From positions 1-64,000 of the forward strand of contig JALDRB010000017.1 of assembly GCA_031316155.1 (NCBI GenBank): a stretch of 64,000 bases of DNA, given 5' to 3'. Both the position numbers and the translations under genes were made by a program. Origin of the DNA: Candidatus Scalindua sp. (GTDB lineage: Bacteria > Planctomycetota > Brocadiia > Brocadiales > Scalinduaceae). Shown one piece after another: positions 36,292-45,280 of this stretch (position 1 is the stretch's first letter; every line of letters starts with the position of its first letter). The notes beneath the pieces are model-generated. The model did not search any database. It had not been told where the DNA came from and saw only the letters and a program-made list of their open reading frames with translations.

Positions 36292-38847
36292 TTACCCTTT
36301 AAGGCTTAGTAAATATGCAACGAGATCATCAAATTCTTTAAGCGTTAGTTTTTCTTCAAAATCAGGCATGGCAAGATCATATCCTTTAACGACTTTTGAT
36401 TGCGGATCAATAATAGATTCTCTAATATAATCAATATCTGCCCTTTTCCCAATATCAAATAAGTTTGGGGCAAGCTTTGCCTTCTCTTCTGCAGTATTTG
36501 CATGACATACGGAACAACCTTTTTCATTAAAAAGATGTTCTCCAACCGTAATATCTCCTTTTGCAAGTAGAACTTTCTCTTTTGATTTTGGTGAAAAAGC
36601 TCCTTCCGGAATATCATCCGGTTTTATCGTAACGACGCCTCCACAGCTTTGCAAATATGCAACAACAGCAAGGATTTCACCTTGATTGAGCGAGACCGGA
36701 GGCTTGTTTGCAGGGGGCATAATTGGACCATAACCCTTTACAAGATATGCCGACGGTCTGATTATCGATTCCATGAGATACTCTTTAGGCGGCATATCAG
36801 GTTTACGGGTTTCCGCCCTGAATCCTACATTTTCAAGATTCGGCCCACGTCCTCCTGTTTTTAAATGACAAATTGAACAGTTTCCTCTGCCCTCGAAAAT
36901 GCCTTTTCCTATTCTTACTATATCTTCCTGGGTAAGCTTTCCTTCCGGCACTGCTAATTCTTCAGGTATCCTTGATTCAATTTGTGGGATTTTATTTGCG
37001 TAAAGTGTAAAAAATCCAATCAGGGCTGCAGAGAGGACTGCTCCTTTGAATAGAACAATTCCATGGCTTTGTCCTTGGTGTGTTTCTGGCAGTATCACAT
37101 CCTTTTGAATGCTCTTCTTTTTCCCGCCAAATCCTGAAATCCAGAAAATAAACAAAACGAATATAATAAACAGTAACGTAATTATAGATACTATATTCGC
37201 AGTATAGCCCAGGGCTGGAGTATAAGCATCAGCGGAGGTGTCTTTCAAAACGCCGTAAACATGCCAGTTCTGGCGCATTGCCGATCTGGCAAATCCCATA
37301 AGTCCCATAAGCCATGTATAGGTTACACCTATGGCAAGCAACGAGTACTGCGACCTGAAAGGTATTTTTCCCCATTTAATTTTTCCAATAATCTTTGCAT
37401 TGCGAAAAAGAAATATCTCAATAATTGTAAACGAAATAATACAGAATAAGACAGATGAAACCTGAAAAAGAGAAAAGCCAACCCTGACAACAGCTTCTAC
37501 AAAATAACCGTAAACACCATAAAAGATAACTACTCCGGATGCTGAAAAAATTAACATCTTCTGAATCCTGTTTCCAATTTTAAACCATTTTACTGTTGAT
37601 ATCTTGTTTCCACGACGATAGAGAACAAGACTCACAAAAGTAGCCAAAATCATAATGTTAACGGCGCAGTTTTTTGCAGACATAAGTCCCAATGTGCCCA
37701 CAACCGGATGGTGACTGCCTCCCATACGATGAGCCTCCTCTTGTGTTGCAATTAAGGTATGAGGAGTCGCCCAAACCAGGAAACATAATGCAACTACAGA
37801 AACAAGATACTTAATATACTTTTTATACCGTTCTGCACCAGGAATACGTTCCATTCCCAACCAGAAATAACTATTTGTAGCAAGGAAAATGATACCAATT
37901 ATCAATGCCTGAATTATCCAGAGCCACGAAAGAAAACCTCCCATGAGAATTACTCCCAATTGTTCACTGAATGCATAGATCTCTTTTGTTAACCAGTATC
38001 CGGCAAATGGAAGTGACATAAAGCCTGATATAGCGATAAGATTTCCGGTGTATCCCATCCAATCATAATGTGCCCTTTCAGCATTTGTTTTTGATGCCAT
38101 AAATTTAAATCCTGCATAAGCAGCGACAATTGCGCCACCAAAACTGATGTTACCTAAAAAACGATGAATATTGAATGGCATCCAGGTAAAATTCGTAATA
38201 GCATTCCATATATTCAGAAGATTTCCCTGGTCATCAATCCCAGACGGACTTGTTATAAAACTTACCCATGAGTTGGCCGTAAACATTATAGACAGACCAA
38301 AGACGTTAAGGAGGATACCCACAAAAAGATGCACAACCTTGCGGTTAGACAACTGATCCCATGAATACCAATAAAGATAGAGGCAAGCGGTTTCACCAAA
38401 GAAAAGGAGCGGATAGACCCACAAAGTTGCAGCGAAAATGCCTGTTAGATAATAAAAAAACCCCGGGTAAAGGCTGATTAAAAAGAATGTTAATAGTGCG
38501 CCGAAAATTGAAGTTATTGCCAGGGCCATTAAGGTTAGTTTTATAAACTCCTTTGCCATTTTGTCATATTCTTTATTCTTTGTGATGATACCAATTAATT
38601 CAACGATCACTGAGAATATGGGTACTCCCAGTATAAAAGCGGCAAAGTTAAGGTGAATTTGAGCAACTATCCAAACAGCAAGACGGCTGCCAATTAATGG
38701 GAATTCACGATATGAGGTTATTGTATCAGTGCCTGATTGGGCTAAAGAGTTAATTGGTGTGCAAAGTAAAATGACAAAAATGCTGAACACACAGATGGTG
38801 TAGATAAAAAACTTATTCATCATATTGTTCCGGTGTTTCTTATTCAC
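36292..38847 (-). CDS. Cytochrome bd-like oxidase subunit I fused to two c-type haem domains
   Basis: 851 residues. After a signal/anchor segment, a CydA-like core shows IHLNFAAFILGVPIF (N-terminal haem His), FFGETACLYLYWYSWD (core Glu), FTANSWVSFITSP, and FNIHRFLGNISFGGAI (second His). The long quinol loop of classical CydA is not apparent. Extra membrane segments lead to a C-terminal region with two haem c sites, CSICHLKTGGRGP with Met in GPIMPP, and CSVCHANTAEEK with Met in LAMPDF. It suits the bd-like oxidases noted in nitrite oxidisers and anammox-related bacteria, whose acceptor is unsettled. The GTG start at 38847 or ATG codons eight to nine later are possible. Family C copy 1 lies 28 bases upstream. 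Confidence 0.8.
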   Translation of the reverse strand: MNKKHRNNMMNKFFIYTICVFSIFVILLCTPINSLAQSGTDTITSYREFPLIGSRLAVWIVAQIHLNFAAFILGVPIFSVIVELIGIITKNKEYDKMAKEFIKLTLMALAITSIFGALLTFFLISLYPGFFYYLTGIFAATLWVYPLLFFGETACLYLYWYSWDQLSNRKVVHLFVGILLNVFGLSIMFTANSWVSFITSPSGIDDQGNLLNIWNAITNFTWMPFNIHRFLGNISFGGAIVAAYAGFKFMASKTNAERAHYDWMGYTGNLIAISGFMSLPFAGYWLTKEIYAFSEQLGVILMGGFLSWLWIIQALIIGIIFLATNSYFWLGMERIPGAERYKKYIKYLVSVVALCFLVWATPHTLIATQEEAHRMGGSHHPVVGTLGLMSAKNCAVNIMILATFVSLVLYRRGNKISTVKWFKIGNRIQKMLIFSASGVVIFYGVYGYFVEAVVRVGFSLFQVSSVLFCIISFTIIEIFLFRNAKIIGKIKWGKIPFRSQYSLLAIGVTYTWLMGLMGFARSAMRQNWHVYGVLKDTSADAYTPALGYTANIVSIITLLFIIFVLFIFWISGFGGKKKSIQKDVILPETHQGQSHGIVLFKGAVLSAALIGFFTLYANKIPQIESRIPEELAVPEGKLTQEDIVRIGKGIFEGRGNCSICHLKTGGRGPNLENVGFRAETRKPDMPPKEYLMESIIRPSAYLVKGYGPIMPPANKPPVSLNQGEILAVVAYLQSCGGVVTIKPDDIPEGAFSPKSKEKVLLAKGDITVGEHLFNEKGCSVCHANTAEEKAKLAPNLFDIGKRADIDYIRESIIDPQSKVVKGYDLAMPDFEEKLTLKEFDDLVAYLLSLKG

Positions 38848-38874
38848 GGCAGCTTAAATAGTTGCCGACTTCAA

Positions 38875-39010
38875 TATACTAAAACCGTTTTGGTTTTCGA
38901 TTTTACTGGAAACCAAATCTTAGTGAAGGTATCCCCGGACAAGGCGCCGAGGACTTTACTCGCTCAATTTTATCTCGGATTTTATCCGAAAACCATTATC
39001 AGATGAGTAT
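38875..39010 (-). repeat. Family C short inverted-repeat element, copy 1
   Basis: 136 bp with termini TATACT and AGTATA, flanked by AT-rich sequence. It contains the hairpins AAAACC-GTTTT-GGTTTT and TCGGAT-TTT-ATCCGA, and the core GGTATCCCCGGACAAGGCGC. It lies directly before the bd-like oxidase start, in the same orientation toward the gene as copy 2 in front of gmk, so it may carry promoter or leader sequence. Confidence 0.75.
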
Positions 39011-39012
39011 AA

Positions 39013-39585
39013 AATGTGTTATGTTAAGTCCGTAATATGAGAAATAATATAATAAAGGCTGTTTTAATATTGCAAGATGAAATCCGGCGCACCACCATGG
39101 GGTTTTCTTATCACAACTCCGCCTGCAAGTGAGGTCGGGAATCTCAATAAATTAAGAGGCGCATAATAGCATAGTGGCCTAGAGAGGGCGAATCTTTTTT
39201 CTTAACAAAATGATAAAAATGAACGTCAATTATAAAAAGGATAAGAAATTCGGTAAAATCATTAAAAAGATATAATCAGAATTGTCATTATGAAAGATTT
39301 GTAACCCCATTAACTTGCTTTATTTTTATATGCTCCAGGCAATTTATACTGATGTCTTAAATCCAGTTTGAAATCCATTTTCTTTAGCTGTGTGTTTTCA
39401 CCTTCCTTGGGAATACGATAATATATTTCCAGTTTGCTTCGGGCCAAGCAATTTAAATATGTTATTCCAAGGCAGGCTTCTCAATAGGTGAATTTTATTG
39501 AAAAACAAATCATCTCAATTATAACGACCGACAATAGACTGGGGTTATATACTATATACAGAGGAAGATTTCACAGGAGTAGTGT
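39013..39585. other. Non-coding stretch with a possible gene remnant
   Basis: On the minus strand, about 39314-39490, an open frame without start reads EACLGITYLNCLARSKLEIY, RIPKEGENTQLKK and KYKLP-like residues ending YKNKAS-stop. It looks like the tail of a lost protein, but I do not recognise it. The rest is AT-rich with no signal. Confidence 0.3.
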
Positions 39586-39621
39586 GTGAAAGGAATCAAA
39601 ATCACTGTTAGAGGATACAGA

Positions 39622-39969
39622 ATGAAACGCTTTGAGCAATGGAAAGCTAAAACTGAGACTGAAAAAGTATTATTAGAAAGATGCCGCGATGCGATATTTA
39701 AGGTCGAACCCTCCGCTGAGCTGATTTTATACGGTTCGAGAGCAAGAGGGGATTCACATGAATATTCTGACTATGATCTTATTATTTTAATCGATGAGGA
39801 GTTCTCTTTAGAAAAAGAGAATTATATTTGCCATCAACTTTGTCCTATCGAATTAGAAATGGGAGAGGTAAATACGGCATTTGTATACAGTCGCAGTAAG
39901 TGGAATTCATCATTGTATCGTGAAATGCCTTTCCATAAGAATGTTGAAAAAGATGGAGTTATCCTGTGA
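39622..39969 (+). CDS. MNT-type nucleotidyltransferase
   Basis: About 115 residues from ATG 39622 (MKRFEQWKAKTETEK); a GTG at 39586 behind AGGAG would add 12. The minimal nucleotidyltransferase motif LYGSRARGDSHEYSDYDLII gives the GSxxxGxxxxSDxD active site, and a third acidic residue is in CPIELEMGEV. MNT proteins pair with HEPN proteins in toxin-antitoxin modules. In such modules the MNT inactivates the HEPN RNase by nucleotide transfer. The stop overlaps a GTG that opens the HEPN remnant, so the pairing is supported by position. Confidence 0.8.
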   Translation: MKRFEQWKAKTETEKVLLERCRDAIFKVEPSAELILYGSRARGDSHEYSDYDLIILIDEEFSLEKENYICHQLCPIELEMGEVNTAFVYSRSKWNSSLYREMPFHKNVEKDGVIL

Positions 39970-40114
39970 CTCAGGAGAGAGAAGCTATAATAGCTTATCG
40001 CTTCGCGCGAGCCACGGAAGCCCTTGAATAGGCCTTTCTTCTTTTGGAAAATGGACATTCAAATTTCCTGGGAGTGATAGAGGGTATCATTAAGAAAGCA
40101 TTTAAGGGTGAATA
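39966..40114 (+). pseudogene. HEPN partner remnant
   Basis: The GTG at 39966 overlaps the MNT stop. The frame reads VTQEREAIIAYRFARATEAL, hits a TAG at 40032, then continues AFLLLENGHSNFLGVIEGII and ends KKAFKGE-stop. The usual RxxxxH catalytic core is deleted. The start and end resemble HEPN partners of MNT. The module is dead. Confidence 0.65.
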
Positions 40115-40127
40115 AGAAAGGGGCGTA

Positions 40128-40164
40128 GGCTCTAAACATCTAAGAAATTTTAGCGTTTAGAGCC
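40128..40164. terminator. Inverted repeat between convergent genes
   Basis: GGCTCTAAAC (40128-40137) and GTTTAGAGCC (40155-40164) form a perfect 10-bp stem with a 17-base loop. It sits between the MNT/HEPN remnant (plus) and the aminotransferase (minus). No T-run follows, so the role is likely but not certain. Confidence 0.5.
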
Positions 40165-40244
40165 CACCTATTTAACCTAAATCTTATGGCGCTGATCAAA
40201 AAGAAACGGTGAGATTCATAATCATCTTGTAAAAGATGGGATTG

Positions 40245-41387
40245 TTACTTCTTATACAGAACCTCCTGTACCCTTGATACACCTTTCCCCAGTTCTATTT
40301 TGTAGCCGTTTTCGTGCAAACACTTTTCAACGGCTGAAATGGTAAGAACTATGTCAAATTCGTTTACATAACCCATGTGTCCGATTCTGAATATTTTGCC
40401 TTTCAATGCATCCTGTCCGCCTGTCATCGTAACACCTGTTTCGTCCCTCAGCTTTTTAATGGCAGAATCGATGTTAACGCCTTCAGGGGCTTTAACGGAA
40501 GTCAATACGTTGCTTGAATCATCACCTGCAAAAAGTTCAAGACCGAGAGCCCTGACTCCTTCCCTTGTTGCATGTGCCAGCCTTGCGTGTCTTTTCCAGG
40601 CATTTTCGATGCCCTCTTCCTTTATCATGCTGAGGGCTTTACTCGCCGACATGATGAGTGAAATTGCGGGTGTAAATGCCGTTGTTTTGTTAGCCAGGTT
40701 CTTTCGCATCTTTCTGAAATCCCAGTAATACCTCGGCAGTTGTGCCTTTTCGACAGCTTCCCATGCGCCTGGCGCCACAGCAACAAAGGCCAATCCCGGA
40801 GGTAACATGCAACCTTTTTGCGAACCGGTAACAGCGATATCGATATTCCACTCATCCATCATGAGTGGGTGAACGCCAATTCCGGAAATGGCGTCTACGA
40901 TAAGTAACACATTATGATTCTTTACAACCTTTGCAATACCTGCGATATCGTGAAGTACACCGGTTGATGTTTCACTCTGTGTCGCAAGTACAGCCTTTAC
41001 ATCATTTTCCTTTTTCAGGATGTTTTCAAGAAGAACAGGGTTTACGGCTTTTCCGGACTCTACGTCAACGGGTATCACCGTTACTCCAAAAACCTTACAG
41101 ATGTCTGCCCATCTTTCGCCAAACTTACCTCCCCGTATGACAATCACCTTCTCTCCCTGTGATAAGGAGTTCGCGACACAAGCCTCCATCCCCCCGGTAC
41201 CTGATGAGGCAAAGGTAAAGACTTCACCATTCCTGGTCTGGAAAAGATATTTTAAATCTTCTGAGAAATTAGCAAAGATATTTGAAAACTCGGATGTCCT
41301 GTGGTGGATCAATGGGCTTGCTTCCGCCAGAGTCACTTCAGGCGGCACCTGTGTAGGGCCTGGTGTGAATAGATATGTTTTTTTCAT
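40245..41387 (-). CDS. Class V aminotransferase (alanine-glyoxylate/serine-pyruvate type)
   Basis: 380 residues. This is a fold-type I, PLP-dependent aminotransferase. N-terminal FTPGPTQVPPEVTLAE and HHRTSEFSNIF are typical of the alanine-glyoxylate/serine-glyoxylate group. SSGTGGMEACVANSL binds the phosphate, VDAISGIGVHPL carries the PLP-pairing Asp, and TGSQKGCMLPPGLAF holds the Schiff-base Lys. The C-terminal KIFRIGHMGYVNEFDIV is also conserved. It probably interconverts glyoxylate/pyruvate and serine/alanine; the exact pair is not readable. It is monocistronic, facing away from trpC. Confidence 0.88.
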   Translation of the reverse strand: MKKTYLFTPGPTQVPPEVTLAEASPLIHHRTSEFSNIFANFSEDLKYLFQTRNGEVFTFASSGTGGMEACVANSLSQGEKVIVIRGGKFGERWADICKVFGVTVIPVDVESGKAVNPVLLENILKKENDVKAVLATQSETSTGVLHDIAGIAKVVKNHNVLLIVDAISGIGVHPLMMDEWNIDIAVTGSQKGCMLPPGLAFVAVAPGAWEAVEKAQLPRYYWDFRKMRKNLANKTTAFTPAISLIMSASKALSMIKEEGIENAWKRHARLAHATREGVRALGLELFAGDDSSNVLTSVKAPEGVNIDSAIKKLRDETGVTMTGGQDALKGKIFRIGHMGYVNEFDIVLTISAVEKCLHENGYKIELGKGVSRVQEVLYKK

Positions 41388-41729
41388 TATGTTCTCTCTT
41401 TATTTTAATAATATAAAAGATAATCATTTCCGTGAATTAAGTGGAAATTCTAATATAATGTATGGATATAATCAAGAATATTTAAAACGTATATTTAAAA
41501 CTTGAATAACAGGTTATGATTGGTGATAATCAATTCAAAACAACTCCTACCTGGAAGGGTAAAAGGAATGTTCTTTTATTACAATAAAGAAAAGCTAAAT
41601 TGTAAAGTTGTTTGATTTGTTATTAAACATTTTTCTTTACCACACCGAATGGGTGGTAAAAATTCTATAAGGTGATGATTTCTAGTTAAAAAACAAGAAA
41701 TTGTCAGCTTATAGACTAAGGAACCATAA
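41388..41729. other. Divergent intergenic region before trpC
   Basis: AT-rich gap between the divergent aminotransferase and trpC genes. It holds one perfect hairpin, TTTACCAC (41636-41643) with GTGGTAAA (41653-41660). No leader peptide with Trp codons could be recognised. Confidence 0.4.
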
Positions 41730-42515
41730 TTGATTTTAGATAAGATTTATTCCCATAAACTGAAAGAAGTTGCAGAAGATAAGGAACTTGTTCCTGTAGA
41801 AATATTAAAAGAGAGATGTAAGACATCGTCACAAACCGGCATCTTCAGTAAGGCCTTGAAAAGGAACAATGGGATCAGGGTTATAGCCGAGGTTAAAAAG
41901 GCATCGCCTTCGGCCGGCATAATCAGGGAGGATTTCGACTATGTTGCTATAGCAAGGGAATACGAATCAAGTGGTACGGCGGCGATATCAGTGTTGACGG
42001 ACAAAGAGTTTTTCAAGGGAAACCTGAAATATCTTTCTGAGATTAGGGATAGCGTAACCATCCCTCTCCTGAGAAAAGACTTTATCATTGACCCCTATCA
42101 GATCTATGAGGCAAGAGCGGCAGGCGCTGATGCCATCTTACTGATCGCAAGACTGCTCACAATAGAACAGATAGATTCATTTCTGGCAATTTCCCGCAAC
42201 CTTGGGATGGAATGCCTGGTTGAGATACACGATAGTGCCGAACTCGACAAGATCCTGGAGACAGGATCAGAAATCATCGGCATTAACAACAGGGATCTTG
42301 TTACATTTCAGACAGATCTGAATACATCGCTTCATCTATGCCCGCTTATTCCGGGTGGAAAGGTTATTGTAAGCGAGAGCGGCATCAGGACAAGGGACGA
42401 TGTCCGGAGGCTTGAAGAGGCAGGTGTTGATGCGATATTAATAGGAGAGACTCTCATGCGGAGCAACAATATCTCATCAAAAATGAAAGAGTTGTTCGGA
42501 GAAAAAAATATCTAA
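41730..42515 (+). CDS. trpC: Indole-3-glycerol phosphate synthase
   Basis: 261 residues. Converts CdRP to indole-3-glycerol phosphate in tryptophan synthesis. The TIM-barrel signatures are present: IAEVKKASPSAGII (catalytic Lys), VLTDKEFFKGNLKYLSEIR, LLRKDFIIDPYQIYEARAAG, IGINNRDL, and VSESGIRTRDDVRRLEEAG with ILIGETLMRS. The start is a TTG at 41730 giving MILDKIYSHKLKEV, the normal N-terminus. It is not next to other trp genes, and a shared inverted repeat closes it against hemA. Confidence 0.95.
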   Translation: MILDKIYSHKLKEVAEDKELVPVEILKERCKTSSQTGIFSKALKRNNGIRVIAEVKKASPSAGIIREDFDYVAIAREYESSGTAAISVLTDKEFFKGNLKYLSEIRDSVTIPLLRKDFIIDPYQIYEARAAGADAILLIARLLTIEQIDSFLAISRNLGMECLVEIHDSAELDKILETGSEIIGINNRDLVTFQTDLNTSLHLCPLIPGGKVIVSESGIRTRDDVRRLEEAGVDAILIGETLMRSNNISSKMKELFGEKNI

Positions 42516-42552
42516 TAAGGGAAAGTCTGAAAACCGTAGGTTTTCATTTAAC

Positions 42553-42614
42553 AACCTGGCCGAACAAGAACACGTATAAAATTTATTCCTGTTTGGTTCT
42601 GGCTCGGCCAGGTT
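42553..42614. terminator. Bidirectional terminator between trpC and hemA
   Basis: AACCTGGCCGA (42553-42563) and TCGGCCAGGTT (42604-42614) form a perfect 11-bp stem with a 40-base AT-rich loop, sitting exactly between the convergent stop codons at 42515 and 42618. Confidence 0.6.
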
Positions 42615-42617
42615 GGT

Positions 42618-43901
42618 TTATCTCTTGTTCTCATCATGGTGGTGGATGCCGAACAGGTTTTTTATCGTTTCTACATATTTGTAACCACCACCATTCTTAG
42701 CCTTCTCTTTCCCTACCTTGGCAGGTTTGTGGAGGATTTTGTTAATGGTTCTTTGTACTGAATAGACAATATGCTCCCACTCTTCGTGTGCAATGTTTTC
42801 TAATTTTGGTCTCAGCCGTTCAAGTTCATCTTCACCTATCTTATGGAAATGGTTTCTTAATTGGGCAATAGCTGGTCCGATCTTTAATTCTTCGAACCAT
42901 GCCATAAATTTTTCCACCTCTTTGTCAATAATAATCTGGCATTGAGTGAATTCTTTTTCTCTTTCATCTATGTTCTGGTTTACGACTGTCTGGAGATCAT
43001 CAATATTATAAAGATAAACATTATCGATTCTCGCAATTTCAGGATTTATGTCTCTGGGTACGGCAATGTCTATAAGCAACATAGGGTTCCCTCTACGCAT
43101 TTTAATCGCATTTTTTATATGTTCTGTGTGAATGACATAGTGTGGAGCGGAGGTTGAACTGATAATAATATCTGCCTGAGGGAGATAGTCTTCAAGCGAG
43201 TCATAATTAATTGCTTTGCCCTGATATTCATCCGCAAGAGCTTGTGCTTTATCGTAATTTCTGTTTGCAACTATTGCCGTTTTGGTTCCCTGTTCTACGA
43301 GATGTTTCAGTACGAGTTCACACATCTCTCCAGCACCAATTATGAAGACGGTCTTGTCGGAGAAATCTTTGAATATCTTGACAGCAAATTCTACGGCCAC
43401 AGAACTTATTGATACCTTCCCCTTACTGATGTTTGTCTTTGTATGTATGTCCTTGGCAACGCTTAAGGCACGCTGAAATAACTGGTTAAGAATGCTTCCG
43501 GTCGCTTCTTGAGAAGCGGCTGTCATATACGCTTCTTTAACCTGAGAAAGGATTTGAGATTCGCCAACCACCAGCGAATCAAGACTCGATGTGACAAAGA
43601 ACAGATGTTTAACAGCATCCAGGTTTTGATAATGATACATGTGTTCTGAAAATTTTTCTTTCGGTAAACCATGAAAGGCGGAAAAGAAGTCAAGCAGTGA
43701 TTCTTTATTCAGGCAATCATCTGGTGATGTTCCATAAATTTCCACACGGTTACAGGTAGACAATATGACAGTTTCTGATGATGAAAAGGATTGTGTAAAG
43801 GAAGACAATGCTATGGGTATCGAAGATGCACTAAAAGCAAGTTTCTCCCTGATTTCAACAGGTGCAGATTTGTGATTCAGTCCAATTGCATGCAAATTCA
43901 T
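42618..43901 (-). CDS. hemA: Glutamyl-tRNA reductase
   Basis: 427 residues. Reduces glutamyl-tRNA to glutamate-1-semialdehyde, the first step of C5 tetrapyrrole synthesis. Conserved pieces: GLNHKSAPVEIREKLAF, LSTCNRVEIYG (catalytic Cys), HLFFVTSSLDSLVVGESQIL, VFIIGAGEMCELVLKHL (NADPH) and LLIDIAVPRDINPEI. A C-terminal dimerisation helix (about 320-400) ends in a Lys-rich tail. It follows the ccsA-like gene on the same strand with a 25-base gap. The pairing links haem supply with cytochrome c maturation. Confidence 0.95.
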   Translation of the reverse strand: MNLHAIGLNHKSAPVEIREKLAFSASSIPIALSSFTQSFSSSETVILSTCNRVEIYGTSPDDCLNKESLLDFFSAFHGLPKEKFSEHMYHYQNLDAVKHLFFVTSSLDSLVVGESQILSQVKEAYMTAASQEATGSILNQLFQRALSVAKDIHTKTNISKGKVSISSVAVEFAVKIFKDFSDKTVFIIGAGEMCELVLKHLVEQGTKTAIVANRNYDKAQALADEYQGKAINYDSLEDYLPQADIIISSTSAPHYVIHTEHIKNAIKMRRGNPMLLIDIAVPRDINPEIARIDNVYLYNIDDLQTVVNQNIDEREKEFTQCQIIIDKEVEKFMAWFEELKIGPAIAQLRNHFHKIGEDELERLRPKLENIAHEEWEHIVYSVQRTINKILHKPAKVGKEKAKNGGGYKYVETIKNLFGIHHHDENKR

Positions 43902-43926
43902 AGTGTATAGTAATGTTTGTTAAATG

Positions 43927-44880
43927 TTAAAGTGTTATGTTTGAGAAACCAACATCTTTTTCCGGTTCTTCTTTCAGAGGCTCTTCCTCCACCGGTATAT
44001 CTTCAATCGGTATCTCTTCCAGCTGCATTTCTTTTTTCAGCATTGGAGAACTCTCTACATAGGCATGTTTTGATCCCATGAAGAATGGACCTATAAACGT
44101 AAAAACAACAATGACAAAACCTATAACGGTAACAAATGCTACCTTGGTTCCATGAAAAGATGCACCTAATCTCAAATGCAGGAGTGCTGCATAAATGAGC
44201 CAGGTAAGAGTGCCCAGTAAAACCTTTGAATCCAGGTACCAGAGATCGCCTAATATGTTGGATGTCTTTGCCCATATTGTACCTGAGGCCAGGCCGATTG
44301 TTAAAAGGGGGAAACCTAACGTGATGGTCTTCCACATGAGCGCGTCTAAAGTTCCAAGTGACGGTAAGCTGTCAAATAGCGGTCCAAAAGCCTTTTTCTT
44401 TAATTGTCTTTCCTGTGTCAGGTACATTATGCTGAGAATGAAAGATACCGTAAAAGCTGAATAGCCAAGAAAAATTGGGATTATGTGAGCAAATTGCCAG
44501 AATCTCTTTAACTCATACGTTAAAGTTAAACTGTTTCCCACGAGAGCAATTGCGGCAATAGAAAATCCCGTAATAATGGGCATTAAAAATGGTGTTATTG
44601 ATGGTATTCTATAGGTGAATTTGATAGCTACAGAAATTAAGACAATCAGAAAAAGGTAAAATGTAGCAGATTCAAAGAGGGTAGAAATTGGTAGATTACC
44701 CGATTGAATACTGACAATTATTAAGAACGCTGAGTGAAGGCATAACCCTATTATTATAAAGTAGTTAGCTAACACTTTGTGGAATTTCTGCGGATTGAAT
44801 ATGGAACCTATTTCCCAAATCGAATCGAGCAGGTAAAATACTATTGTTGCGATGAATATATATTGTACTGGATCGAGCAT
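43927..44880 (-). CDS. ccsA: CcsA/HemX-type cytochrome c assembly membrane protein
   Basis: 317 residues with about eight membrane segments. The region GTIWAKTSNILGDLWYLDSK is the modified WWD-like haem-handling motif of the CcsA/ResC/HemX family. HIIPIFLGYSAFTVSFILS carries a conserved His. The acidic C-terminal tail (EEIPIEDIPVEEEPLKEEPE) is an odd extension. CcsA-type proteins present haem for attachment to apocytochromes; HemX types accompany hemA and affect its level. It precedes hemA in one operon. I cannot separate the two roles from sequence alone. Confidence 0.78.
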   Translation of the reverse strand: MLDPVQYIFIATIVFYLLDSIWEIGSIFNPQKFHKVLANYFIIIGLCLHSAFLIIVSIQSGNLPISTLFESATFYLFLIVLISVAIKFTYRIPSITPFLMPIITGFSIAAIALVGNSLTLTYELKRFWQFAHIIPIFLGYSAFTVSFILSIMYLTQERQLKKKAFGPLFDSLPSLGTLDALMWKTITLGFPLLTIGLASGTIWAKTSNILGDLWYLDSKVLLGTLTWLIYAALLHLRLGASFHGTKVAFVTVIGFVIVVFTFIGPFFMGSKHAYVESSPMLKKEMQLEEIPIEDIPVEEEPLKEEPEKDVGFSNITL

Positions 44881-44893
44881 TGTTCAGATATAT

Positions 44894-44985
44894 CGAGTTA
44901 GCGCATCCTGCGTAACTCTTTTAAAATTGCTACAACGACTTCCATGTCGTTGCTTAACGCCATTTTAGGTATGCGCTAACGCACA
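44894..44985 (-). repeat. Family A repeat, copy 4
   Basis: Read on the minus strand it begins TGTGCGTTAGCGCA, followed by AAAATGGCGTTAAGCAA and the hairpin CGACATGGAAGTCG, then TAGCAATTTT. It ends with the hairpin CGCAGGATGCG and CTAACTCG. Stem bases differ from copies 2 and 3 but keep pairing. It lies 9 bases from the ccsA-like start and could form part of that gene's leader. Confidence 0.8.
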
Positions 44986-45162
44986 TATAAAAGGGTTTTG
45001 ATTCTCCTGCTGATAAATTTAAGCCCTCTTTACAATTATTGAATTTCCTCTTTTCAAGTAAAGAAATAAACAGGTTTAATATGTTAGTTTATTAAAAAAA
45101 TGGGATATAATCAAATAAAAAACACTCTTACAAAAAACGCTCTTACCGGCTTTGTTTTTTTA

Positions 45163-45191
45163 TTGACAAGCCCCATCTATTTTTATATCTT
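45163..45191 (+). promoter_or_regulatory. Sigma-70-like promoter for the COX1-like/DUF1858/NifU operon
   Basis: TTGACA (45163-45168), a 17-base spacer and TATCTT (45186-45191). This would give a leader of about 85 bases before the TTG start at 45281. Confidence 0.5.
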
Positions 45192-45280
45192 CGATGTAAC
45201 GGAAGTTTATATTTTATCGGAATTTTCTCTGTTTTTGTATATTTTCAGCGTATATTTTATCCTCTGTAGGGGGGGTAGGT

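Noticed and set aside
41636..41660. Hairpin before trpC as a tryptophan attenuator
   Set aside because: No leader peptide with Trp codons, no alternative stem and no T-run were found.
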